The notes under the pieces were generated by a model that was not told where the DNA came from, did not search any database, and worked only from the letters and a program-made list of their open reading frames with translations. DNA of 64,000 bases from Pseudomonas syringae (GTDB taxonomy: Bacteria; Pseudomonadota; Gammaproteobacteria; Pseudomonadales; Pseudomonadaceae): assembly GCF_021606685.1 (NCBI RefSeq), contig NZ_WKCB01000005.1, positions 1 to 64,000 on the forward strand, read 5' to 3'. Shown piece after piece: positions 36,004 through 45,127 of the stretch; positions within the stretch are counted from its first letter, which is position 1, and the number at the start of each line of letters is the position of its first letter. A program made the position numbers and the translations under genes.

Positions 36004-36975
36004 TCAGGCCACAAACTGCTCCGCGTAGTGGCAAGCCACTTGGCGGTTATCCAACGGCCGCAACAGCGGCTCCTCGGTGCTGCAGCGAGCGGTCGCATAC
36101 GGGCAGCGCTTGTGGAAAGCACAGCCTGGCGGCGGGTTCAGCGGGTTGGGCAACTCGCCGACGATCTTGATTTTCGGCTTGTTCGGATCCGGGTGGATGG
36201 TCGGGGTCGCCGACAGCAGCGCCTGGGTGTAGGGGTGCAACGGGCGGGCGTAGATGTCTTCCTTGGGGCCGACTTCTACGGGGCGGCCGAGGTACATCAC
36301 CATCACGTCATCGGCGACGTGCTGCACCACCGCCAGGTTGTGGGAAATGAACACGTAGGCCGTGTTGAATTCCTGCTGCAGGTCCATGAACAGGTTGAGC
36401 ACCTGGGCCTGGATCGACACGTCCAGGGCCGAAGTCGGCTCATCCGCCACCAACACTTTGGGTTGCAGCATCATGGCGCGAGCCAGGGCGATGCGCTGGC
36501 GCTGGCCGCCGGAGAACATGTGCGGGTAGCGCTGATAATGCTCGGGGCGCAGGCCCACTTGCTTCATCATCGCCTGGACTTTCTCGCGGCGTTCTGCGGC
36601 GGACAGGTTGGTGTTGATCAGCAGCGGCTCGCCGAGTTGATCACCGACCTTTTGGCGCGGGTTCAACGAGGCGTACGGGCTCTGGAACACCATCTGCACG
36701 TCTTTGCGCAGTTGCTTGCGCTGGGCCTTGTCGGCACCGGCGACTTCCTGGCCGGCGATTTTCAACGAACCCGACGACGGCTCTTCAATCAGCGTCAGCG
36801 CACGGGCCAGGGTGGATTTGCCGCAACCCGACTCGCCAACCACGGCGAGGGTCTTGCCGGCTTCCAGTTCGAACGACACACCATTGAGCGCGCGTACTAG
36901 CGCGTGGCCCTTGAACAGGCCACGGGACACTTCGTAGTGACGGGTCAGGTCGCGGGCGGTAAGAACGACGGCCAT
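36004..36975 (-). CDS. dppF: Dipeptide ABC transporter ATP-binding protein DppF
   Basis: A 323-residue ATPase of the oligopeptide family: Walker A GESGCGKST (about 45), FQSPYASLNPR, signature MFSGGQRQRIALARA, Walker B VLVADEPTSALD and H-loop FISHNLAVV. The C-terminal oligo_HPY region has the cysteine cluster CAFHKRCPYATARC usual for these proteins. It is last in dppBCDF; its ATG shares one base with the dppD stop (TAATG). Confidence 0.95.
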   Translation of the reverse strand: MAVVLTARDLTRHYEVSRGLFKGHALVRALNGVSFELEAGKTLAVVGESGCGKSTLARALTLIEEPSSGSLKIAGQEVAGADKAQRKQLRKDVQMVFQSPYASLNPRQKVGDQLGEPLLINTNLSAAERREKVQAMMKQVGLRPEHYQRYPHMFSGGQRQRIALARAMMLQPKVLVADEPTSALDVSIQAQVLNLFMDLQQEFNTAYVFISHNLAVVQHVADDVMVMYLGRPVEVGPKEDIYARPLHPYTQALLSATPTIHPDPNKPKIKIVGELPNPLNPPPGCAFHKRCPYATARCSTEEPLLRPLDNRQVACHYAEQFVA

Positions 36976-37943
36976 TACGCCACCTCCTGGTTCAAGGGGT
37001 AGAAGCAGCGCGCCAGGCTGTTGGATTTAGGGTCAAGGCCCGGGCGGGTCTGGCGGCAGCTCTCTTGCACATACGGGCAGCGCGGCGACAGCAGGCAACC
37101 CTGCGGGCGGTCATAGCGGCCGGGTACGATGCCGGGCAGCGTGGCCAGGCGCGTGGCGCCCAGGCTGTGCTCGGGGATCGCCTTGAGCAGCGCTTCGCTG
37201 TACGGGTGCGCGGGAATGTCGAACAGTTGCGGCACCTGGCCGACTTCCACCGCTTGGCCTGCGTACATCACGCACACGCGCTGGGCGGTTTCGGCAACCA
37301 CGGCAAGGTCGTGGGTGATCAGCACCAGGCCCATGTTCTGCTCTTTTTGCAGGGCCAGCAGCAGTTCCATGATCTGCGCCTGGATGGTCACGTCCAACGC
37401 GGTGGTCGGCTCATCGGCGATCAGCAGTTTCGGCTCGCCGGCGATGGCCATGGCGATAGCCACACGCTGGCTCATACCACCGGACAGCTGGTGCGGGTAG
37501 GCATCCATACGGCTGGCGGCGCCTGGGATTTCAACTTTTTCGAGCAGTTCGATGGCACGTTTGCGCGCTTGCTTGCCGGACATTTTCAGGTGCAGGCGCA
37601 GCACTTCTTCAATCTGGAACCCCACGGTGTAGCTGGGGTTCAGCGCGGTCATCGGGTCCTGGAACACCATCGCCAGGTCTTTGCCGACGATCTGGCGACG
37701 CTGGCGGTTGCTCAGCTTGAGCATGTCCTTGCCGTCGAAGGTCAGCGAGTCGGCGGTGACGATGCCGGGGTGCTCGATCAGGCCCATCAGCGCCATCATG
37801 GTCACGGATTTACCCGAGCCCGACTCGCCAACGATCGCCAGTACTTCGCCTTTGTCGACGGAAATGTCGAGGCCATCGACCACCGGCACGGCGGTCTTGT
37901 CGCCGAAGCGTACGTTGAGATTCTTGATTTCTAACAGTGACAT
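36975..37943 (-). CDS. dppD: Dipeptide ABC transporter ATP-binding protein DppD
   Basis: A 322-residue partner ATPase of DppF: Walker [24 protein letters not shown], signature [15 protein letters not shown], Walker [13 protein letters not shown] and the C-terminal cysteine motif [14 protein letters not shown]. The start [15 protein letters not shown] at 37943 has GGAG upstream (gaggagattcccatg); the longer frame to 38003 overlaps dppC and lacks similarity. It energises import through DppBC. Confidence 0.95.
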   Translation of the reverse strand: MSLLEIKNLNVRFGDKTAVPVVDGLDISVDKGEVLAIVGESGSGKSVTMMALMGLIEHPGIVTADSLTFDGKDMLKLSNRQRRQIVGKDLAMVFQDPMTALNPSYTVGFQIEEVLRLHLKMSGKQARKRAIELLEKVEIPGAASRMDAYPHQLSGGMSQRVAIAMAIAGEPKLLIADEPTTALDVTIQAQIMELLLALQKEQNMGLVLITHDLAVVAETAQRVCVMYAGQAVEVGQVPQLFDIPAHPYSEALLKAIPEHSLGATRLATLPGIVPGRYDRPQGCLLSPRCPYVQESCRQTRPGLDPKSNSLARCFYPLNQEVA

Positions 37944-37953
37944 GGGAATCTCC

Positions 37954-38871
37954 TCAGGCGGCGTTCTTGAGTTTCGGGTCCAGCGCGTCGCGCAGGCCGT
38001 CACCCATCAAGTTGATTGCCAGCACGCTGAGCAAAATGGTCAAACCAGGCAAGCTCACTACCCACCAGGCGCGTTCGATGTAGTCACGGGCCGAAGCCAG
38101 CATGGTGCCCCACTCAGGGGTTGGCGGTTGTACGCCAAGGCCGAGGAAGCCCAGGGCCGCGGCATCGAGGATCGCCGAGGAGAAACTCAGGGTGGCCTGC
38201 ACGATCAGCGGCGCCATGCAGTTGGGCAGCACGGTGATGAACATCAGGCGTGGCAGGCCGGCGCCGGCGAGGCGGGCGGCAGTCACGTAGTCGCGGTTCA
38301 GTTCGCCCATCACCGCCGCGCGGGTCAGACGTACGTAGGACGGCAGCGAAACAATGGCGATGGCGATTACGGTGTTGATCAGGCCAGGGCCGAGGATCGC
38401 GACAATGGCGACAGCCAGCAGCAGCGATGGCAGGGCCAGCATGATGTCCATCAAACGCATGATGGTCGGGCCGAGCAAGCGCGGGAAGAACCCGGCGAAC
38501 AGGCCCAGCAGGATGCCCGGGATCAGCGACATCACTACCGACGACAAACCGATCAGCAAGGAAAGGCGCGAACCCTGGATCAGGCGCGAGAGCAGGTCAC
38601 GGCCCAGTTCGTCGGTGCCGAGCAGGAACTGGATCTGCCCGCCTTCCAGCCACGATGGCGGGGTCAGCAGGAAGTCGCGGTATTGCTCGCTGGGGTTATG
38701 CGGGGCAACCCAAGGCGCGAAGATCGCGCAGAACACGATCAGCAACATGAACAGCAGGCCGGCAACCGCGCCTTTGTTCTTGGAGAAGGCTTGCCAGAAT
38801 TCTTTGTACGGGGACGGGTACAGCAGGCTTTGATCGACTGCTGACACTTGAGTAGGTGTGGTCATGGTCAT
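37954..38871 (-). CDS. dppC: Dipeptide ABC transporter permease DppC
   Basis: A 305-residue permease with an N-terminal OppC_N segment ([27 protein letters not shown]), the periplasmic [16 protein letters not shown] motif and the EAA loop ([21 protein letters not shown]). The ATG at 38871 is used; a second ATG at 38865 is better spaced from GAGA and may be the true start. It lies four bases from the dppB stop. Confidence 0.94.
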   Translation of the reverse strand: MTMTTPTQVSAVDQSLLYPSPYKEFWQAFSKNKGAVAGLLFMLLIVFCAIFAPWVAPHNPSEQYRDFLLTPPSWLEGGQIQFLLGTDELGRDLLSRLIQGSRLSLLIGLSSVVMSLIPGILLGLFAGFFPRLLGPTIMRLMDIMLALPSLLLAVAIVAILGPGLINTVIAIAIVSLPSYVRLTRAAVMGELNRDYVTAARLAGAGLPRLMFITVLPNCMAPLIVQATLSFSSAILDAAALGFLGLGVQPPTPEWGTMLASARDYIERAWWVVSLPGLTILLSVLAINLMGDGLRDALDPKLKNAA

Positions 38872-38875
38872 GATC

Positions 38876-39886
38876 TCAGCGCTGGTGACGGATGCGTGGG
38901 TTGGCGAAGCCGTAGAGGATATCCACCACGAAGTTCACCAGGATCACCAGACAGGCGATCAGCAGGATGCCGTTTTGCACCACCGGGTAGTCCCGTGCGC
39001 CAATGGCTTCGATCAGCCATTTGCCGATGCCGGGCCACGAGAAGATGGTTTCGGTCAGCACAGCACCCGCCAGCAGGGTGCCGACTTGCAGGCCGACCAC
39101 GGTGAGTACCGGGATCAGCGCGTTACGCAGGCCGTGGACAAATACCACGCGTGCCGGCGACAGGCCCTTGGCCTTGGCGGTGCGGATGTAGTCTTCACGC
39201 AGCACTTCGAGCATCGACGAACGGGTCATGCGCGCAATCACCGCCAGCGGGATAGTGCCGAGCACGATGGCCGGCAGGATCAGGTGGTGCAGGGCGTCCC
39301 AGAACGCATCCGGCTCGTCGGCCAGCAGGGTGTCGATCAGCATGAAGCCGGTGCGCGGCTCGATGTCGTAGAGCAGGTCGATCCGCCCGGAAACCGGGGT
39401 CCAGCCCAGGCTCACCGAGAAGAACATGATCAGGATCAGGCCCCACCAGAAGATCGGCATCGAATAACCCGCCAGGGAGATGCCCATCACCCCGTGGTCG
39501 AACAGCGATCCTCGCTTGAGTGCCGCGATCACCCCGGCCAACAGGCCCAGGATACCGGCGAACAACAGGGCGGCCATGGACAGTTCCAGGGTCGCCGGGA
39601 AGAGGGCGGTGAATTCGGTCCACACGCTGGTGCGCGTGCGCAGCGATTCGCCAAGGTCGCCTTGGGCGAGTTTGCCAACATAGTCCAGGTATTGCGCATA
39701 CAACGGCTTGTTAAGGCCAAGGCGTTCCATTGCCTGTGCGTGCATCTCGGGGTCGACGCGCCGCTCGCCCATCATGACTTCGACGGGGTCGCCAGGGATC
39801 ATGCGAATCAACGCAAACGTGAGCAACGTGATGCCGAAAAACGTGGGGATCAATAACCCCAATCGGCGGGCAATAAAACTAAACAT
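38876..39886 (-). CDS. dppB: Dipeptide ABC transporter permease DppB
   Basis: A 336-residue permease starting MFSFIARRLGLLIPTFFGITLLTFALIRMIPGDP, the typical DppB/OppB N-terminus. It has six membrane segments and the EAA loop (YIRTAKAKGLSPARVVFVHGLRNALIPVLTVVG). It is separated from the upstream binding-protein gene by 76 bp that contain a strong hairpin. Confidence 0.95.
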   Translation of the reverse strand: MFSFIARRLGLLIPTFFGITLLTFALIRMIPGDPVEVMMGERRVDPEMHAQAMERLGLNKPLYAQYLDYVGKLAQGDLGESLRTRTSVWTEFTALFPATLELSMAALLFAGILGLLAGVIAALKRGSLFDHGVMGISLAGYSMPIFWWGLILIMFFSVSLGWTPVSGRIDLLYDIEPRTGFMLIDTLLADEPDAFWDALHHLILPAIVLGTIPLAVIARMTRSSMLEVLREDYIRTAKAKGLSPARVVFVHGLRNALIPVLTVVGLQVGTLLAGAVLTETIFSWPGIGKWLIEAIGARDYPVVQNGILLIACLVILVNFVVDILYGFANPRIRHQR

Positions 39887-39921
39887 CTTGTTGTGTACCT
39901 CAATCAGCCGGTTAGGCAAGT

Positions 39922-39949
39922 TCGGCACCGTCCTGGTGGGCGGTGCCGA
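39922..39949 (-). terminator. Hairpin between the fourth dppA and dppB
   Basis: TCGGCACCG and CGGTGCCGA form a 9-bp stem with a 10-base loop just after the binding-protein stop. There is no T-run. It could protect the 3' end of the binding-protein message and lower expression of dppBCDF. Confidence 0.6.
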
Positions 39950-39962
39950 GCGTTTCTCTTAT

Positions 39963-41561
39963 TTACTTCACCTGAGTGGTGGCGAAGTTATTTGTACCTA
40001 GAGGGCTTTGGGTGAAGCCCTCTACGTTCTTACGCATAGCGGTGAACAGTTTCGGGTAAGCCATGGGAAGCCATGGTTGGTCCTTGTCGAAAACGTCCTG
40101 TGCTTGTTCATAGAGTGCGGCGCGCTGGGTGGGTTCAGCGATGGCGCGCGCCTTGTCGATCAAGTCCTGAAACTCTTTGTTACACCAACGCGCGTAGTTT
40201 TCGCCGTTTTTGGCTGCATCGCAACTCAGGTTCGGCGTGAGGAAGTTGTCCGGGTCGCCGTTATCGCCTACCCAGCCTGCCGAAACCATGTCGTGCTCGC
40301 CGTTTTTAGCGCGCTTGAGCATCTCGCCCCATTCCATGACTTTGATATTGACCTTCAGGCCAATCTGCGCCAGATCCGCCTGCATGCGCTGGGCGCCGAG
40401 CATCGGGTTAGGGTTGGTCGGGCCGCCGCCGTTACGGGTGAACAGGGTGAACTCGGTGCCTTCCGGCACGCCGGCTTCCTTGAGCAGGGCGCGGGCCTTG
40501 TCCAGATCACGCGGCGGGTTTTTCAGCTTGTCGCTGAAACCCAGCAAGGTCGGCGGATAAGGGCCGGTACCCACCACCGCATTGCCTTTGCCGAACAGGG
40601 CTTCGGTATAACCGGCCTTGTCGAACGCGATGTTGATCGCGTGACGCACCCGCGCATCGCTCATGTATTTGTGGGTGGTGTTCAACGCGGTGTAACTGGT
40701 GGTCATCGCCGCCAGCTCATCGACTTTCAGGTTCGGGTCTTTCTTGATGCTTGGAATGTCATCCGGCTTGGGGAACAGCGCGATCTGGCATTCATTGGCC
40801 TTGAGTTTCTGCAGGCGCACGTTGTTATCGGTGCTGATCGCCAGGATCAGCGGGTCGACAGCCGGTTTGCCGCGGAAGTAGTCAGGGTTGGCCTTGAAGC
40901 GCGCCTGGGCGTCTTTCTGATATCGGATGAAGACAAACGGGCCAGTGCCGATGGGCTTGGCGTTGAGGTCTTCGGTCTTGCCGGATTTGAGCAACTGGTC
41001 GGCGTATTCCTTCGAATGGATTGAAGAGAATGCCATGCCCAGGTCGGCCAGGAACGGTGCTTCAGGACGGGTCAGGGTAAAGACGACGGTGTAATCGTCG
41101 ATCTTCTCTACGCTCTTGAGCAGTTCCTTGAAACCCATGCTTTCGAAATACGGGTAGCCCACGAGGGACTTGTTGTGCCACGGGTGATTCGGGTCCAGCT
41201 GGCGCTGGAAGCTCCAAAGCACGTCGTCGGCATTCAGGTTGCGCGTGGGTTTGAAGTAGTCGGTGGTGTGGAACTTGATGTCGTCACGCAGGTGGAACGT
41301 GTAGGTCAGGCCATCGGCGCTGATCTCGGGCAGGTCTTTGGCCAGCGCGGGGATCACTTCGGTGGTGCCGGGCTTGAAGTCCACCAGGCGGTTGAACATG
41401 GTTTCTGCGGCGGCGTCAGCGGTGACGGCCGTGGTGTACAGGACCGGATCGAAACCCTCTGGGCTGGCTTCGGTGCAGACCACCAGCGGTTTGGCCGAAA
41501 TGCCCACAGCCACGCTCAACAGGGCGGCAGCAATGGCGGCTTGTAGCGGTAGCATTTTCAT
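39963..41561 (-). CDS. Dipeptide ABC transporter substrate-binding protein (DppA paralogue, adjacent to dppB)
   Basis: A 532-residue SBP_bac_5 protein with a signal peptide ending VGISA/KPL. The conserved start VCTEASPEGFDPVLYTT leads to the family motif LTYTFHLRDDIKFH. It is the most divergent of the four binding proteins here (ATQVK ending, KPGTTEVIPALAKDLPEIS region), but it holds the place of PAO1 dppA4 (as I recall PA4502), directly before dppBCDF. A second ATG two codons in is possible. Confidence 0.92.
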   Translation of the reverse strand: MKMLPLQAAIAAALLSVAVGISAKPLVVCTEASPEGFDPVLYTTAVTADAAAETMFNRLVDFKPGTTEVIPALAKDLPEISADGLTYTFHLRDDIKFHTTDYFKPTRNLNADDVLWSFQRQLDPNHPWHNKSLVGYPYFESMGFKELLKSVEKIDDYTVVFTLTRPEAPFLADLGMAFSSIHSKEYADQLLKSGKTEDLNAKPIGTGPFVFIRYQKDAQARFKANPDYFRGKPAVDPLILAISTDNNVRLQKLKANECQIALFPKPDDIPSIKKDPNLKVDELAAMTTSYTALNTTHKYMSDARVRHAINIAFDKAGYTEALFGKGNAVVGTGPYPPTLLGFSDKLKNPPRDLDKARALLKEAGVPEGTEFTLFTRNGGGPTNPNPMLGAQRMQADLAQIGLKVNIKVMEWGEMLKRAKNGEHDMVSAGWVGDNGDPDNFLTPNLSCDAAKNGENYARWCNKEFQDLIDKARAIAEPTQRAALYEQAQDVFDKDQPWLPMAYPKLFTAMRKNVEGFTQSPLGTNNFATTQVK

Positions 41562-41596
41562 TCAGAGCCCTCTGCAATCGATGGGACCAGACAAAC

Positions 41597-41631
41597 GTAG
41601 ACGGCGGGCTCGTCCTGAGCCCGCCGTCTAC
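41597..41631 (-). terminator. Perfect 15-bp hairpin between opdP and the adjacent dppA
   Basis: gtagacggcgggctc-gtcct-gagcccgccgtctac is exact over 15 bp. It lies ten bases after the opdP stop. The absence of a T-run suggests an RNA-stability or attenuation element as much as a terminator. Confidence 0.75.
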
Positions 41632-41641
41632 CTGGCGCTAG

Positions 41642-43045
41642 TTAAAGGATGTTGAACGGGATGGTGGTAACCAGACGGAATTCTTTGATGCTGCCGTCAG
41701 ATTGGTTGGCGCTGGCACGGTGTTCCACGTAGGTGGCACGAATCGCGGTGGCCTTGAGCGGGCCGCTCTGGATGGCGTAGCTTGCGCCTACACCGTATTC
41801 CTGATGCTTCTCGCCATCCTGGGTCAAAATCTGCGCGCCGTAGCCGAGTGCGCCGTTGCCGCTGCGGTAGTGAGTACCGTCGATGCCCCAGCCGCGAGCG
41901 GAGTAGGCGTTGAACTTCAGGCCAGGCACGCCGTATTCGGCCATGTTGATGGCGTAGGCGATCTGGAACGATTTCTCGTTCGGGCCGTTGAAGTCGGACG
42001 TCAGGGAGTTGGCCAGGTAGATGCCGTTGGTTTCGTGCAGGTAGTCGAAGTACTCGTTACCGTCTACTGCCTGATAGGAGAAGGTCAGGCTGTGAGCCTG
42101 GTGAGCCAGGCCGAGCGACAGCGAGTAGGTATCGTTGTCGATCTCGCCCATCAGCGCTTTGCCTTCGTCCACGGTCTTGTAGTAGTTCAGGCCGGTGGTG
42201 AGGGACAGGGTCTGGCTGTCACCCAACTCGTGGGTTGCGCCGAAGTAGTACTGGTTCCAGAAGTCCTTGACGTTGGCACCGAAGACGCTGGTCTTCAGGC
42301 TCTTGAACGGCTGGTAGTTGGCACCCAGGGTGTAGACCTTGTCGGTGGTCGCGCCATTTGCGCCGCCTGCGCTGTACTCGGAACGGAATTTCGACAGGCT
42401 CTGTTCGGTACGTGGCGAAACGCGGTCAAACGCGCCGCCCTGGAACGACAGGTTGCTGAACTCTTCGCTGTTGAAACTCACGCCCTGGAAGCTCGACGGC
42501 AGCGCACGGTTGCCGATGGTGTCGACGATTGGCGTGCTGAAGTTCTGACGACCGGCGGTCAGCGTGGTGTTCGAAACGCGGAACTGCACGTTGGCCAGGC
42601 CCAGTTTGCTCCACTGGTCTACAGCGTTGCCGTCGGAATCAGCCAGGGTACGGTTGGAACCGCCCTTGATGTCGCGCTTACTGCGGTCCAGAACCAGAGC
42701 GTTGTACACCGCCACTTCGGTCTTGACGCCTACGGTGCCCTGGGTGAAACCCGAGCTGGCGTTGATGATGGTGCCCTGTACCCAGTTGGTACGGTTACGG
42801 TCGGTCTTGGCTACGCCGTGCTCGGTGTAGTCGAAGGAACCGCCACGATAGAGGCTTTCGTGGGAGTACCAGTTACGCGTGGTGCCGCCGAGGCTGAAAT
42901 CTTCGATGAAGCCTTTGGCTTCGCCTTGTGCGCTGGTGCCGGCCAGGGTGGTAGGAACGAATTCCTGGCTGGCGGGTTCAGCGTAGGCGGTGGCCGTGAT
43001 GCTGCTGATGGCCAAGGCCAGAAGCGCTTTGCTGCTCAGTTTCAT
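41642..43045 (-). CDS. opdP: OprD-family outer-membrane porin (OpdP-like)
   Basis: A 467-residue porin. The signal peptide ends ITATAYA/EPA, followed by GFIEDFSLGGTTRNWYSHESLYRGG and an 18-strand-barrel pattern ending in the aromatic LVTTIPFNIL. OprD-family porins pass amino acids and small peptides. Its place among dppA genes, as with opdP in PAO1, points to glycine-glutamate or dipeptide uptake. It lies 173 bp downstream of the preceding dppA paralogue. Confidence 0.9.
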   Translation of the reverse strand: MKLSSKALLALAISSITATAYAEPASQEFVPTTLAGTSAQGEAKGFIEDFSLGGTTRNWYSHESLYRGGSFDYTEHGVAKTDRNRTNWVQGTIINASSGFTQGTVGVKTEVAVYNALVLDRSKRDIKGGSNRTLADSDGNAVDQWSKLGLANVQFRVSNTTLTAGRQNFSTPIVDTIGNRALPSSFQGVSFNSEEFSNLSFQGGAFDRVSPRTEQSLSKFRSEYSAGGANGATTDKVYTLGANYQPFKSLKTSVFGANVKDFWNQYYFGATHELGDSQTLSLTTGLNYYKTVDEGKALMGEIDNDTYSLSLGLAHQAHSLTFSYQAVDGNEYFDYLHETNGIYLANSLTSDFNGPNEKSFQIAYAINMAEYGVPGLKFNAYSARGWGIDGTHYRSGNGALGYGAQILTQDGEKHQEYGVGASYAIQSGPLKATAIRATYVEHRASANQSDGSIKEFRLVTTIPFNIL

Positions 43046-43218
43046 GGGTGAAGCTCCTTTGGTTCTCTTTTTTAATGCCGGTCTTTTTTGGTGATCCGGC
43101 TATTTGGGTGTGTAACTCGTTCAAGCTTTTGCAAACGTTTGCCGTGGGAAATTTCCCAACAAAAGGCAGCACGTTTGCCGGAGAGCGGCTTCCCGCCCTC
43201 CTGCATCCGGTTATTTTC

Positions 43219-44823
43219 TTATGGGGTGATACTGACGCCCGAGAACACGTTGCGGCCGAAGGGGCTCACTTTGAAACCTTCGACTTTGGCGCTTAACGGC
43301 TGGTTGACCGTTGAGTGGGCGACGGGCGTGATCGGCACCTGCTGCTTGAGCAGTTGCTGCGCCTGTTTGTACAGAACAGTCCGTTGTTCGCGGTCGGTGA
43401 CGACCTTGGCTTGCTTGATCAGCTTGTCGTAGGCCGGGTCGCACCACATGGAGTAGTTGTTCCCGCCGATGGCGTCGCAGCTGTAGAGGGTGCCCAGCCA
43501 GTTGTCCGGGTCACCGTTGTCGCCGGTCCAGCCGATCAGGCTGATATCGTGCTCACCGTTCTTGGTGCGCTTGATGTATTCGCCCCACTCGTAGCTGACG
43601 ATCTTGACCTTGAGGCCGATCTTGGCCCAGTCGCTTTGCAGCATCTCGGCCATCAGCTTGGCGTTGGGGTTGTATGGGCGTTGCACCGGCATCGCCCACA
43701 GGGTGATTTCGGTACCTTCCTTCACGCCGGCGGCCTTGAGCAGTTCCTTGGCTTTTTCCGGGTTGTAGGCGGCGTCCTTGATGCTGTCGTCGTAGGACCA
43801 TTGGGTCGGCGGCATGGCGTTGACCGCCAATTGGCCTGCGCCCTGGTACACGGCATTCAGAATGCTCTGCTTGTTCACCGCCATGTCCAGCGCCTGACGC
43901 ACTTCGAGCTGGTCGAACGGCTTGTGGCGCACGTTGTAGGCGATATAGCCGAGGTTGAACCCAGGCTTGGTCAGCAATTGCAGGTTCGGGTCAGCCTTGA
44001 GGGCGTCCACATCCGCCGGGCGCGGGTGCAGGGTGACCTGGCATTCGCCGGCCTTGAGCTTCTGCACGCGCACCGAGGCGTCGGTGTTGATGGCGAAGAT
44101 CAGTTGGTCCAACTGGACCTTGCTCGGGTCCCAATACTGTTTGTTGGCCACATAGCGTATCTGCGAGTCTTTCTGATAGCGCTGGAACACGAACGGCCCA
44201 GTGCCGATCGGCTTCTGGTTGATGTCGCTGGGCTTGCCTTCCTTGAGCAGTTGCTCGGCATATTCGGCCGACAGGATCGCGGCGAAGCTCATAGCGATGT
44301 TCTGCACGAATGCGGCGTCGACCGAGTTCAGGGTCATCACCACGGTGTGCGGGCCGGTTTTTTCGACCTTGGCAATGTTCTTGTTCAGGCTCATCCCGTT
44401 GAAGTACGGAAACTCGGTGGGGTAGGCCTTGCGAAACGGGTGGTCGGCATCAAGCATGCGGTTGAAGGTGAACAGCACGTCGTCGGCGTTGAAGTCGCGC
44501 GTCGGCTTGAATTCCTTGTTGCTGTGGAATTTCACCCCTTCACGCAGGTGAAAGGTGTAGGTGAGGCCGTCTTCGGAAATATCCCACTTGGTTGCCAGCG
44601 CAGGCACCACGTTGGTCGCGCCTTTTTCAAACTCGACCAGGCGGTTGTACAGCGGCTCGGCCGCGTCGTTATCCGTCGCGGTCGTGTATTGCGCGGTATC
44701 AAAGCCAGCCGGGCTGCCTTCAGAGCAGAACACCAGGCTCTTTTTATCGGCGGCCTGGCCCATCGTGGCCACAGCCAACAGGCTGGTGCCAAAAATTGCG
44801 GATAGAACGGTGGTATGGCGCAT
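43219..44823 (-). CDS. Dipeptide-binding protein (DppA paralogue, upstream of opdP)
   Basis: A 534-residue periplasmic SBP_bac_5 protein with signal peptide MRHTTVLSAIFGTSLLAVATMGQA. The core includes VFCSEGSPAGFDTAQYTT and the peptide-pocket region (GDNGDPDNWLGTLYSCDAIGG). Highly similar to the two genes upstream (VAHSTVNQPL, SPFGRNVFSGVSITP). It corresponds to PAO1 dppA3 by position. Distinct binding proteins in such loci sort different di- and tripeptides to one permease. Confidence 0.92.
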   Translation of the reverse strand: MRHTTVLSAIFGTSLLAVATMGQAADKKSLVFCSEGSPAGFDTAQYTTATDNDAAEPLYNRLVEFEKGATNVVPALATKWDISEDGLTYTFHLREGVKFHSNKEFKPTRDFNADDVLFTFNRMLDADHPFRKAYPTEFPYFNGMSLNKNIAKVEKTGPHTVVMTLNSVDAAFVQNIAMSFAAILSAEYAEQLLKEGKPSDINQKPIGTGPFVFQRYQKDSQIRYVANKQYWDPSKVQLDQLIFAINTDASVRVQKLKAGECQVTLHPRPADVDALKADPNLQLLTKPGFNLGYIAYNVRHKPFDQLEVRQALDMAVNKQSILNAVYQGAGQLAVNAMPPTQWSYDDSIKDAAYNPEKAKELLKAAGVKEGTEITLWAMPVQRPYNPNAKLMAEMLQSDWAKIGLKVKIVSYEWGEYIKRTKNGEHDISLIGWTGDNGDPDNWLGTLYSCDAIGGNNYSMWCDPAYDKLIKQAKVVTDREQRTVLYKQAQQLLKQQVPITPVAHSTVNQPLSAKVEGFKVSPFGRNVFSGVSITP

Positions 44824-45127
44824 GACGATCCCGATCCTTGTTTGTAGTTGTCATCAGTGAGCAATCGCCCCGGTTTTCGGCCAGGGAGACATCACTGATC
44901 CCACACGCAGCAAGTGCCTTTCCCAAGTTGGAGCTTCTGCTGTCCTACGACGGTATGAGCCGTAGACTTCGCAGTAAATGCGCCAAAACGGACTGACTAT
45001 GTAGGCAACAGAGCAACATGACGCGGTACGTTGCTGTAGGACACAACCACTGCGAATGCGATCTGTTGCCTGCGGTCCAGGCGGATGCAATAACGGCGAC
45101 GTTATGAAACGTCGCCGCCAGTGATCC
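44824..45127. promoter_or_regulatory. Intergenic region between two dppA paralogues
   Basis: No gene was found in these 304 bp. A hairpin at 45095-45116 (ggcgacgtt-atga-aacgtcgcc) follows the stop of the gene at 45128. The remainder probably holds a promoter for the gene at 44823, but no consensus box was recognised. Confidence 0.55.
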
